From the NCBI GenBank assembly GCA_028819005.1, contig JAPPMP010000024.1, positions 16,903 through 80,902 of the forward strand: 64,000 nucleotides of DNA, given 5' to 3'. Within the stretch, counting starts at the first letter, position 1. Every line of letters begins with the position of its first letter. The position numbers and the translations under genes were made by a program. Below are positions 30,254-40,685 of the stretch, in pieces. Under the pieces are notes generated by a model, which made no database searches, was not told the DNA's origin, and saw only the letters and a program-made list of their open reading frames with translations. Source of the DNA: Acidimicrobiaceae bacterium (lineage in GTDB: Bacteria > Actinomycetota > Acidimicrobiia > Acidimicrobiales > Aldehydirespiratoraceae).

Positions 30254-32071
30254 TCAGACATCGAGGTTCTCGATCTCGGTGAGGAGAAGGGGGAGCACCT
30301 CTCGCCAGTCGCCCACAATTCCGGCATCGGCGTGCTCCCAGGCGGGAGCCTCCGGGTCGTTGGTGATCGCCAGCACGGACAACGCGCCCCGGACGCCGAC
30401 GGTGTGGTTGAAGTTGCCGCTGGCGCCGATCATGACGAACAGCCGCGGCGAGACGCTGCGTCCGGTGATGCCGATCTGGCGGGCGTGGGGCATCCAACCG
30501 TTGTCGGTGACTTTGCGGGTGCAGGCGAGTTCCGCGTCGAGAAGTCCGGCTAGAGGATCAAGCTTCGGATAGTCCGACGGGTCGACTCCCCGACCTACCG
30601 CGATGACCGTCGAAGCGCCGGCCAAGACGTCGATGTCGTCGTCGCGGCGGCGGGCGGTCACCTTGACGCGGCCTCTGGGTCTGACCTCGATTTGCTCCTC
30701 CGCGGGTATCTTCCGCCGGTCGGGTTCAAGGGCCTCCGGCGTCGGCAACACACCGGCGCGTACCGTTGCCAGCTGCACGGCGGTACTTGTGTGAACCGCG
30801 ACGATGAGTTGGCTGCCGAAAGCTGACTTCCAGGCCACCAGCCGCCCGTCTTCGACGTCGAACTCCACCGCGTCGCCTGCAAGCCCGGCGCCGAGATCGG
30901 CGGCCACTCGAGAAGCGATCTCCCGGCCGGCGGAAGTGCCAGGGGCCAATATCGCCCATGGCAACCGATCAGCGGCCCAAGTCGCCAAGCCCGCGGCGAC
31001 GTCTTCTTCGATCGCTGCTCCGTGGAGGTGGACTATGTGGTCTGCGCCATAAGCCGCCAAGAACTCTGCGTCAATGGCCGGCTCAGCAGGTGAACTACCC
31101 ATGCTGCTTGGTAGCAGCACTGCCGTAGAGCCGTTGATCTCACCTGCCAGAAGGCTCGCGGCCCCCAGCAACTCCCGCAGAAGTTTGTCGCGTCCGGGTT
31201 CAGCAAGCACCGCCACCACTCCGCCAGGGCCTCCGGGCGAGGTCACGAGTTTCGGCTCGGTCGGCTTCTTGGAGTGATCGAAACCTCCCTTGTCGGCGAT
31301 GACCCGCACCGCGCGGCGGACTTGCTCGGCAAGGGCCAGGCCGCTTTCGACGTAGCGCTCTCGGTCAACTGCCAGCAATCTGGTTTTGCCCACCCGTGTA
31401 GGACTTCCTGCTTGACCCCAGGGTCCGGAACCCAAGGTTTCAGCGTCTACGAAACGAATCCGCTCAGCGGGAGCCAGAGCCCGTCCCGACGGAGAGACCT
31501 TGCTGGGTTCGCAAAGCCTCTCAGCGCAGGACAACACGGCGGGAAGCGCGATCTCACAGTCGAGCCACTGGTCGTCAAGCTCGCAGCCCAGACTCAAATG
31601 CTCGCCGTCGAGCCTCAACTCTTTGACCGCTGCCGCGAATGGCAAGTCGAGCAACTCGGCGATCTGTGGGGGTACTTGTCCGGTGTCGGCGTCGACGGAG
31701 CTCTTGCCGCACAGCACCAGGTCGAAAGGGCCGTCTTGGGTGAGCGCCGCGGCCGCGGCTCGAGCGGTTGCCAGCGTGTCAGACCCGGCGAAGGCCGGGT
31801 CGGTGATCAGCACAGCATCAATCCCCACATCTCGGTCAAGCCCCCAGGCGACTGCTTCCCGCAGCGCGTCTTCGGCACTCGGCGGACCCAACGTGTACAC
31901 GGTGACCGAGCAGTCCGATCGCTGCGAGGCAAGCTCGACGGCCTTCGACACAGCCCTGCGGCAATAGGCGCTCATCTCCAGTTCGGAACCGCTTCGAATC
32001 AGGCGTCCATCGGGCCCCAATGCCATCTCTTCAATGGCAGGCACCTGCTTGATTAGCACAGCGATCCGCAT
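30254..32071 (-). CDS. Fused electron transfer flavoprotein EtfB-EtfA
   Basis: N-terminal half MRIAVLIKQVPAIEE...CGKSSVDADTGQVPPQIAE (beta); C-terminal half ending VGRGVDPSDYPKLDPLAGLLDAELACTRKVTDNGWMPHARQIGITGRSVSPRLFVMIGASGNFNHTVG (alpha). Confidence 0.88.
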   Translation of the reverse strand: MRIAVLIKQVPAIEEMALGPDGRLIRSGSELEMSAYCRRAVSKAVELASQRSDCSVTVYTLGPPSAEDALREAVAWGLDRDVGIDAVLITDPAFAGSDTLATARAAAAALTQDGPFDLVLCGKSSVDADTGQVPPQIAELLDLPFAAAVKELRLDGEHLSLGCELDDQWLDCEIALPAVLSCAERLCEPSKVSPSGRALAPAERIRFVDAETLGSGPWGQAGSPTRVGKTRLLAVDRERYVESGLALAEQVRRAVRVIADKGGFDHSKKPTEPKLVTSPGGPGGVVAVLAEPGRDKLLRELLGAASLLAGEINGSTAVLLPSSMGSSPAEPAIDAEFLAAYGADHIVHLHGAAIEEDVAAGLATWAADRLPWAILAPGTSAGREIASRVAADLGAGLAGDAVEFDVEDGRLVAWKSAFGSQLIVAVHTSTAVQLATVRAGVLPTPEALEPDRRKIPAEEQIEVRPRGRVKVTARRRDDDIDVLAGASTVIAVGRGVDPSDYPKLDPLAGLLDAELACTRKVTDNGWMPHARQIGITGRSVSPRLFVMIGASGNFNHTVGVRGALSVLAITNDPEAPAWEHADAGIVGDWREVLPLLLTEIENLDV

Positions 32072-32117
32072 AAGTTCCTAGTCCCGCCCTCTACGGTATC
32101 TTGCTAGCGGCTTGTAG

Positions 32118-32867
32118 CTAGAACCAAGCGGGAGCGTCGGGCAGTTGCGACAGAGCGACCAGCACGGCCAGCTCGCCGAGTTGCTCTGCGGCGCCCAAGA
32201 CATCGCCTGTCAGGCCTCCGAATCTGCGGCGCGCGAACACTGCCATAAATGCCGCAATGCCGAGAATGGCCGCGGTGGCCACCGATCCCGCCGCACCGGA
32301 CAGAGCAGCGACGCCGAGAACCAGCACTACCACTGCGCTCACCCGGCTGCGGGGGAGATCCGCGGCATATGTCGCGCCCAGCCCGGCCGATCGGGCTCCG
32401 CCCAGGGTCAGCATCAGCACCAGCGCACCGGTTCTTCCCAGGGCGTGCGCGGCGACCAACGCGATCAAACCCTCGGTTCCGTTCAACTCTTGCAAAGCGC
32501 CGACCTTGCCCAGGGTCACCGATATCAACGCCAACGCGCCGAAAGTGCCGATACGGCTGTCACGCATGATCTCCAGCCGGCGCTCCCGGTCGAATCCGCC
32601 CAGAGCGTCGGCAGTGTCTGCCAGGCCGTCTTCATGGAATCCACCGGTGAGGATCGCACCGAGGCCACACACGGCTACCGCTGCGAGCATTGGGTCGAGA
32701 ACCTCAACGCCACCGAAGTAAGCCGCTCCGGTGATCGCGCCGATAACCGCGCCTACGACTGGAAACCAGCCGACGGCTGTGCTGATCTCGTCATCGCTGT
32801 CAGGGTGCAGACCTCCCGGCAGACGGGTCAAGAACGCCCAGGCGTAGCGAAATCCGAGCATGCTCAT
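32118..32867 (-). CDS. cobS: Adenosylcobinamide-GDP ribazoletransferase
   Basis: AFLTRLPGG..., FHEDGLADTADALGGFDRERRLEIMRDSRIGTFGALAL; start at 32867. Confidence 0.92.
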   Translation of the reverse strand: MSMLGFRYAWAFLTRLPGGLHPDSDDEISTAVGWFPVVGAVIGAITGAAYFGGVEVLDPMLAAVAVCGLGAILTGGFHEDGLADTADALGGFDRERRLEIMRDSRIGTFGALALISVTLGKVGALQELNGTEGLIALVAAHALGRTGALVLMLTLGGARSAGLGATYAADLPRSRVSAVVVLVLGVAALSGAAGSVATAAILGIAAFMAVFARRRFGGLTGDVLGAAEQLGELAVLVALSQLPDAPAWF

Positions 32868-33874
32868 GGGGCAGGAACGGGGGAGTGATCTGCCCACTCG
32901 TCGAAAGTGGCCACCTCTACCACCGCGGCAGCAGCCATTCGTATCAATGGAACAGCGGCGAGGGCGCCTGAGCCCTCGCCGAGCCGGAGGTCGAGTTCGA
33001 GCAGCGGCTCGAGATTGAGGTGTTCGAGCAGGCGAACATGTCCCGGTTCGGCCGACCGATGACCCGCTATGCAGTGTTGCAACGCGCCGGGCGCCTCGGC
33101 CTCCAGGGGAAGCACCGAAGCGGTCGCGATGAAGCCGTCCAGCACCACAGGGATGCTTCTTCGGCGGGCGGTCATCACAGCTGCGGCAATGGCGACGAGC
33201 TCCGCGCCGCCGAGCCGCCGCAAAGCTTCCAAGGGTTGCGCCGAGCCGACTCGCCCAAGCGCGTCTTGCACCACCCTGGCTTTGTTCGAAAGAGCCTCGC
33301 CAAAGACGCCGGTGCCCGGTCCAACCCACTCGAGCGCGGATCCTCCCAACACCGATGCCGCCACCGCCGCGGCGGGAGTCGTGTTGCCGATCCCCATCTC
33401 ACCCACGACCAGCAGGTCGGTGTCACAGTCCTCAACGGCATCGATACCCGCCCGTGCGGCAGCATCAAAGCGTTGCGGCGTCAGAGCATCGGTGGTGCGG
33501 ATATTCCCGGTCGGGTCTCCGACTGCCACATCCACAACCGAAAGGGAAGCACCGACCTGACTCGCCAGCACTGACGCGGTTGCTTTGCCCTCCGCGAGAG
33601 CCGCAACCATCGCCGCGGTGATGTCTGCGGGGTACGCACTCACCCCTTCAGCGGCAACTCCGTGGTCTCCGGCGAACAAAATGGCGTGAGGACGTTGCAC
33701 GCCGGGGCTCCGGCTGCGTTGCCACCCCGCAAGCCACACAGCGACGCGATCGAGGCGTTCAAAGGCGCCGCTCGGACGCAGCACCTGCGCTGCTCGGTTC
33801 TTGACAGCCCTTTCTGCTGCCTCGTCAGGCGAACTCAGATTCTCCAAAAGAACGCTCAGCTCAGAATCAGACAT
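32864..33874 (-). CDS. cobT: Nicotinate-nucleotide-dimethylbenzimidazole phosphoribosyltransferase
   Basis: FAGDHGVAAEGVSAYP; GEMGIGNTTPAAA. Confidence 0.93.
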   Translation of the reverse strand: MSDSELSVLLENLSSPDEAAERAVKNRAAQVLRPSGAFERLDRVAVWLAGWQRSRSPGVQRPHAILFAGDHGVAAEGVSAYPADITAAMVAALAEGKATASVLASQVGASLSVVDVAVGDPTGNIRTTDALTPQRFDAAARAGIDAVEDCDTDLLVVGEMGIGNTTPAAAVAASVLGGSALEWVGPGTGVFGEALSNKARVVQDALGRVGSAQPLEALRRLGGAELVAIAAAVMTARRRSIPVVLDGFIATASVLPLEAEAPGALQHCIAGHRSAEPGHVRLLEHLNLEPLLELDLRLGEGSGALAAVPLIRMAAAAVVEVATFDEWADHSPVPAP

Positions 33875-34391
33875 CGAAATCCGCTCTTTGCTCCAGTGCT
33901 ACGAGCAAGCCCGAGACGCACAAGTAAGCGGAGTCGGCGCGCCGGGCCATCCGTTGGTTGACGCTGCCAAGCAGGTCGCGGAAAGCTCTGGAGAGCGCAT
34001 CACCGGGGACGATCCCGGACCCAACCTCATTGCTCACCACATACGCCCGTTCACTGCGTTCGGCCAACAGATCAGCGAGTGCCGCCGCATCGTCAAGAAT
34101 CTTCTGTGGTCGGTCCGAGAGCCTGTTGGCGACCCACAGCGCAAGGCAGTCGACGATTATCGTCTGGTCTCGGCCAAGGGCCGCAACCGCCCCAAGCAAA
34201 TCGACCGGCTCTTCTAGCAGCGACCAGTGATCAGGCCGGTCCTGTTGGTGGCGGGCGATGCGTTCGGCCATCTCATCGTCACCGGCGGTAGCGGTGGCGA
34301 TGACGGTTACAGGCGTGTTCCGCCTGGCCGCGGCCCTGACCGCTACAGACGATTTACCGCTGCGGGCGCCACCGGTTAGGAAGATCAGCAT
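33867..34391 (-). CDS. cobU: Adenosylcobinamide kinase/adenosylcobinamide-phosphate guanylyltransferase
   Basis: FLTGGARSGKSSVAVR; VVSNEVGSGIVPGDALSRAFRDLLGSVNQRMA. Confidence 0.93.
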   Translation of the reverse strand: MLIFLTGGARSGKSSVAVRAAARRNTPVTVIATATAGDDEMAERIARHQQDRPDHWSLLEEPVDLLGAVAALGRDQTIIVDCLALWVANRLSDRPQKILDDAAALADLLAERSERAYVVSNEVGSGIVPGDALSRAFRDLLGSVNQRMARRADSAYLCVSGLLVALEQRADFDV

Positions 34392-34421
34392 TTGGATCTC
34401 AGCGCTGTTTGTTGGCCGCGG

Positions 34422-35318
34422 TCAGGAAACGGTGAGCTGGAGCAGCAGTCGGCCCGAACCTTCGAGTTCGACTTCGAACACCCCTGGGATCTCCGCAAGA
34501 AAGCTGAACTCCAACGGTTGGCCGACAGCGACTGGGTGCAGGATGTCGTAGCCGTGAACATGGATCTCTTCGGAAGTGTCAGAGGTGACCAGAATCGCCA
34601 CTTCGGAATTGAGCCCAACGTCAACTCGCTGGTGGCCGCCGACCGGTTCGCCACCGACAATATCAACCGAGATCGTCTGCTGGGACTCCATCTCGTCCAT
34701 CGAGCCACCCTCTTCGGGCTCCATGCCCGACATGTCATGCCCAACCGAACCCGTGTCGTCGGTCGGGCCGTCGGTTGCAAGGGTCGCCTCGGCTGCGGAG
34801 ACTTCCAAAGTCGCGGTGTCGTCCACAATGGTTCCGTTTATCGCCATCGCCGAGTGGTCGTTGGAGGACAATTCGACCCGAATCTCGTGAACGCCTGCTG
34901 CAAGCGGCGGCAACTGGTGCCACTCGCCGTATAGGCGCATGATCTTGACCCCGTCGATGTAGAGGTGCATGTGTCCTTCGCCGTCAATGTGCTCGGTGCT
35001 CACATTTTCCGGGGCGAGCCGGAAGTTGGCGGGCACGCTGTGCAGGAGCCAGCCTCCGGAGGGGTCTTCGAGAATGCGCACCGACACCGACGGGTAGGGT
35101 TCGACCGCGGGCGTGGTGGCGGCGCCGTGAGTGTGTCGGCCTCCGTCCGTCTCAAGATGACCGCTCGGAGCAGTCGTTGTCGTGTCGGAGTCGACCGCAG
35201 CGGTACTGCTCGGCGCAGGAGTGTCTGGCGACGTGCTTGCGGAGTCATCCCCGCAGGCCGCGCCAAGGAAGACCAGAGCAGTGGCCACGGTCAAGGATCG
35301 CCAAAAATAGTCGCGCAC
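34422..35318 (-). CDS. Putative metal-binding lipoprotein with C-terminal cupredoxin-like domain
   Basis: Lipobox LGAAC; Met/His-rich linker GHDMSGMEPEEGGSMDEMES; C-terminal EIHVHGYDILHPVAVGQPLEFSFLAEIPGVFEVELE; GTG start probable at 35318. Confidence 0.65.
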   Translation of the reverse strand: MRDYFWRSLTVATALVFLGAACGDDSASTSPDTPAPSSTAAVDSDTTTTAPSGHLETDGGRHTHGAATTPAVEPYPSVSVRILEDPSGGWLLHSVPANFRLAPENVSTEHIDGEGHMHLYIDGVKIMRLYGEWHQLPPLAAGVHEIRVELSSNDHSAMAINGTIVDDTATLEVSAAEATLATDGPTDDTGSVGHDMSGMEPEEGGSMDEMESQQTISVDIVGGEPVGGHQRVDVGLNSEVAILVTSDTSEEIHVHGYDILHPVAVGQPLEFSFLAEIPGVFEVELEGSGRLLLQLTVS

Positions 35319-35471
35319 CAAGGGCCTCTCAGAGATTTTCGCCGCCCCGACCGATCCGGGCCGTGCATCTTCAAGGCTAGAGACAAACCGCCCAGCCGCC
35401 ACCGGGTTCGGTGGTCGGGTTCTGTTGATCTGGAGACCGCTGGAACGCGGGCCACTCGGCCTGGAGCCCGC

Positions 35472-36578
35472 CTACCCGGAGCTGAGCACTTCCTGAGTCT
35501 GGGGGTCGATCCAGCGGATCTGATGGGATGGGAAACGGATCCACAATTGCTCTCCAACCGTCACTCCGAACGTCGGGTGGGTCGAGACCTTCATCGGTTG
35601 CGCGTCCGACCCCGCCGACAAGAGGGTGACCGTCAGCAAGTTCTGAGCCCCGAGCGGCTCTACCACCTCGACACGGACCTTGAGCCCATCGCTCACAGGC
35701 GATTGCACGGCCTCCATGTTCTCGGCGCGGATTCCCAGGCGGATCGGCTTTCCCCCATACGCTCGCAGGGCCGGCAGCGCCGATCCCACGGTGAGCTTCT
35801 GGCCTGCCAATTCGACAGCAAGTCGGCCTTTGTCCTGCCTTACGACGCCATCGATGAAATTCATAGGGGGATTGCCTATGAAACCACCTACGAACTCGTT
35901 CGACGGGTCCTCGTAAACAACCGTGGGATGATCGACCTGTTGCAGGACGCCCTCCTTCATGACCGCGACCCGGTCGCCCATGCTCAATGCCTCGATCTGA
36001 TCATGAGTGACGTAGATCGTGGTGGCGTTGACCTCAGCCAACAGGCGCTTGAGCTCGGCGCGCATCTCCAGCCGCAGCAGCGCGTCGAGGTTGCTCAAAG
36101 GTTCGTCCATCAACAACACCTCGGCTTTCATCGCCAAGGCGCGGGCAACCGCGACCCGCTGTCGCTGACCGCCGCTCATTGCACTCGGTTTGCGGTCGAG
36201 CAGTTCTTCTATGTGCAGCAACGAAGCAGCCTCTTCGACCCGTTCTTGAATCACTTCTTTGGGGGTCTTGCTCATCCGCAGACCGAAGCCGATGTTGTTG
36301 CGGACTGACATGTGCGGAAAGATCGCGTAACTCTGGAACACCATGGAGATCTTGCGGTTCCCCGCAGGTACGTAGGTCACGTCGCGTCCATCGATCGTGA
36401 TGCGGCCCGAGTCCACCATCCCGAGCCCGGCGATTGCCCGCAACAACGTCGTCTTGCCGCAACCGCTCGGCCCTAGCAGCACCAGGAACTCGCCGTCGTC
36501 GACGGTCAGACTCACGTCGTCGATCGCGACCTTGCTTCCGAACGACTTGCTTGCACGCTCTACAACGATCTCAGACAC
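35472..36578 (-). CDS. ABC transporter ATP-binding protein (MalK/UgpC type)
   Basis: LGPSGCGKTTLLRAIAG, SGGQRQRVAVARAL, LLMDEPLSNLDA, C-terminal TOBE-like region. Confidence 0.93.
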   Translation of the reverse strand: MSEIVVERASKSFGSKVAIDDVSLTVDDGEFLVLLGPSGCGKTTLLRAIAGLGMVDSGRITIDGRDVTYVPAGNRKISMVFQSYAIFPHMSVRNNIGFGLRMSKTPKEVIQERVEEAASLLHIEELLDRKPSAMSGGQRQRVAVARALAMKAEVLLMDEPLSNLDALLRLEMRAELKRLLAEVNATTIYVTHDQIEALSMGDRVAVMKEGVLQQVDHPTVVYEDPSNEFVGGFIGNPPMNFIDGVVRQDKGRLAVELAGQKLTVGSALPALRAYGGKPIRLGIRAENMEAVQSPVSDGLKVRVEVVEPLGAQNLLTVTLLSAGSDAQPMKVSTHPTFGVTVGEQLWIRFPSHQIRWIDPQTQEVLSSG

Positions 36579-36626
36579 GGAACAGACCTCGTATTTCCGA
36601 GGAGCAGGGGGCGAAGGCTGCCGACC

Positions 36627-37514
36627 TCACTTCGTCACCTGGCTCCACATGTTGAACAGATAATTTCGGATGAAGAACATAAACACGATCGACGGAGCCA
36701 TCAAGAAGAACCCGCCGGCGAACTGATAGGCGTCGCTCGACTGCTGGAGTTGGACCAACAGCAGCGCGGGAAGCGTCCGGTTCTCCAAAGTGAGCACCCC
36801 AGCGGCGAAGACTTCGTTCCAGCTCAGGACGAACGCGAAAATAGAGCTGGCAGCGATTCCAGGCAGCGCGAGGGGCAGCACTATGTGCCAGAACGACTGG
36901 AGTGCAGACGCCCCGAACACCTGCCCTGCTTCTTCGAGTTCATGGGGGACACTGGCGAACACGCTGGCGATGATCAAAACCGACGTCGGCATTGTCAACG
37001 CGGTGTGCATGAACGCGAGACTGTAGAGGCTGTCGAAGATTCCGGCGCGAAGAAAGAACACGGCCAGCGGGATTGACAGCACCACGATCGGGAACGCCCG
37101 CACCGCCAGAATTCCGAGGCGCACAAGGTCCCGGCCGGGAAATATGTAACGGGCAATGGCGTAGCCCGCCGGCGCCGCCAGGATCGTTGACAACAACAGC
37201 GTGATGATCGCCACGATGAGGCTGTTCCAGAGCCCGTCGACAACGCCCGGCTGGTCGAGGAAGAATCGCACTGTGTCAGTAGAGAAGGGAATGAACGGCA
37301 GCACGCTCTTCGGATACGAGCGAACCGCCTCTCGGGTGGTGAACGCCATCGACGTCAAGAAGAACAAGGGGACGAGAATCCACAGAACGATGAGTCCGGC
37401 GCCCAGGTAGGTCCAGACCCGGCCCCGGTTCGCGCGCCGCTTCATGTTGCGGTGCAAGCGCTGGACTTCCGAAGAGTCCAGCGGCAAAAGAACGTCGAAC
37501 TTCCTCTCGGTCAT
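36627..37514 (-). CDS. ABC transporter permease (MalG type)
   Basis: EEAGQVFGASALQSFWHIVLPLALPGIAAS EAA loop. Confidence 0.9.
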   Translation of the reverse strand: MTERKFDVLLPLDSSEVQRLHRNMKRRANRGRVWTYLGAGLIVLWILVPLFFLTSMAFTTREAVRSYPKSVLPFIPFSTDTVRFFLDQPGVVDGLWNSLIVAIITLLLSTILAAPAGYAIARYIFPGRDLVRLGILAVRAFPIVVLSIPLAVFFLRAGIFDSLYSLAFMHTALTMPTSVLIIASVFASVPHELEEAGQVFGASALQSFWHIVLPLALPGIAASSIFAFVLSWNEVFAAGVLTLENRTLPALLLVQLQQSSDAYQFAGGFFLMAPSIVFMFFIRNYLFNMWSQVTK

Positions 37515-38935
37515 CTTTCGATCTCCGTGTCGGTGCGGACGGTACGCAGGTAGAAGAAGGCACTGGCCAGCGACAACACCATCACAAACAGCGCGTAGGC
37601 AGCGGCGACGTTGTTGTTGCGGAAGTCGGCGTACTGACGGAAGGTCTCATTGGTCAGAACCGTCACCGTGTCGCCGCCTCCGAGAGCAATCACCACCGCG
37701 AACACCTGCAGGGCGAGGATCGTCCGCAAGATCAGCGCGACTTGAACGCTCGGCCTCAGCAGTGGAAGCATCACGTAACGCACCCGTTGCCAATATGACG
37801 CTCCGAACAATTCAGCTGCTTCGAGGTTTTCGTCGGGAATCGCTTGGAGCCCTGAAACAAGGATCACCATCACGATCGATGTGGATCGCCAAATCTCTGC
37901 CACGACGATCGCGAGGATGATCCAGTTGCGCGTCTGCGAACTGAGGAACACATGGGGAGAGTCGATGATTCCGAGACCTTCGAGAACTGAGTTCAAGAGG
38001 CCGTTGCCGGTGAAGACCGAGAAGAACAGAGTGCCGACGGCCAAGTCGCTCATTCCCATGGGAATCGTGAATACGTAGAGGAACCACGAGTTGAACTTGA
38101 GCCGTGCGTGGATCACCAACGACATGAGCAGCGCCAGAGCGAACTGCGCGGGAATGATCAGAACGAGCAGAAGAAGCGTGGTCCGCCAAGCAGGATCAAA
38201 GAAGCGGTCATTGAACATCTTCTTGATGAACTCGGTCGTGAACTCTCCGGCGGACCCTCGATCGATCCGACCCGTTACTTCATCTCCGAAGACCTGGATG
38301 AATCGCGACGGCGCCCAACCCTGGGCAGACTCGCCGGGATCTGTGCCGCGGACATTGAACCAGACTTCAAGGATCGCGACCTCCACGATCGCGGCGGGGG
38401 CGCGTGGTTCAACGAAGGCAACCTCCGTCCCACCTTCGCCCGGACCGTCTCGCAGCGTTGTTCGGGGATCATCCGGTTCGCCGAGCTTCGGCCTGACCGT
38501 GCCGCTCAGCGGAGTGCCGTCGGGACCCTCCTCCCGTACACGGATGCGCGATTCGGGAGCCCAGCCGTCCACGGTGGTGCCGTCGGGTTGAGTGACCGCA
38601 ACTCGGAACCACGTTTCAGTGAGCAGGTCAGTCGCATCGGCGTCGGTGAGAAGATTGCCCTGCCTTCCCAGGACTTCGACCGTGACTCCCTGCGAGAGGC
38701 GACCGGACTCTGAGTCCTTCAGGCTAGGCCCTTCTCGCAACGGCAAAACCGCTTCATCGTCCCAGATGGAGAGCCGCAGACCCTCATACATCGGATAAGC
38801 GAAGAAGAACCCGAGGAAGATCAGGACTGGCGCGACGAGCATGTAGGGAGTCGCCGCCCGCCGAATGTCACGCAGTCTGCTCTTCTGCGCCTGCGGAATC
38901 TGTTCGCTAGACGAAGCTGGGGTGATCAAGTTCAA
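37511..38935 (-). CDS. ABC transporter permease (MalF type) with tandem SH3-like insertion after TM1
   Basis: TM1 then LREGPSLKDSESGRLSQGVTVEVLG...WFRVAV..GTTVDGWAPESRIRV and LRDGPGEGG...VWFNVRG..ESAQGWAPSRFIQV; EAA loop EAAELFGASYWQRVRYVMLPLLRP. Confidence 0.88.
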   Translation of the reverse strand: MNLITPASSSEQIPQAQKSRLRDIRRAATPYMLVAPVLIFLGFFFAYPMYEGLRLSIWDDEAVLPLREGPSLKDSESGRLSQGVTVEVLGRQGNLLTDADATDLLTETWFRVAVTQPDGTTVDGWAPESRIRVREEGPDGTPLSGTVRPKLGEPDDPRTTLRDGPGEGGTEVAFVEPRAPAAIVEVAILEVWFNVRGTDPGESAQGWAPSRFIQVFGDEVTGRIDRGSAGEFTTEFIKKMFNDRFFDPAWRTTLLLLVLIIPAQFALALLMSLVIHARLKFNSWFLYVFTIPMGMSDLAVGTLFFSVFTGNGLLNSVLEGLGIIDSPHVFLSSQTRNWIILAIVVAEIWRSTSIVMVILVSGLQAIPDENLEAAELFGASYWQRVRYVMLPLLRPSVQVALILRTILALQVFAVVIALGGGDTVTVLTNETFRQYADFRNNNVAAAYALFVMVLSLASAFFYLRTVRTDTEIER

Positions 38936-38964
38936 CGGGGTCCACTATCGCACAAAGGACCCTG

Positions 38965-39000
38965 GCGTTCCCGGTGCGCCGACATGCGCACCGGGAACGC
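38965..39000 (-). terminator. Intercistronic stem-loop between solute-binding protein and MalF-type permease
   Basis: GCGTTCCCGGTGCGC-cgacat-GCGCACCGGGAACGC, 15-bp perfect arms; role (attenuator/mRNA stabiliser) inferred. Confidence 0.7.
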
Positions 39001-39035
39001 TTTGGGAGGGGACCGTCAGTAGTGGGTCGGGTGTG

Positions 39036-40487
<1,452 letters not shown>

Positions 40488-40685
40488 CAGGTTCTCCTCT
40501 TGGATCTTGCAACCCACCGACATCGGTGGGACTTGTTCCCCCAACGTTTTCGGGATGTCAATCCTCAACGTTTCGGAAGTGATGGCCAATTTAGACATTG
40601 ATCCGTGTTGGCGTCAACTCATCCACAACCGAAACTCGTCAGACGCCGCTTTCGCGGTCAGTGGTGAAACGCCTCGAAGATTCGC

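Noticed and set aside
34965-36308. 447-aa plus-strand ORF
   Set aside because: Antisense to the MalK-type ATPase and the lipoprotein gene; no recognisable domain.
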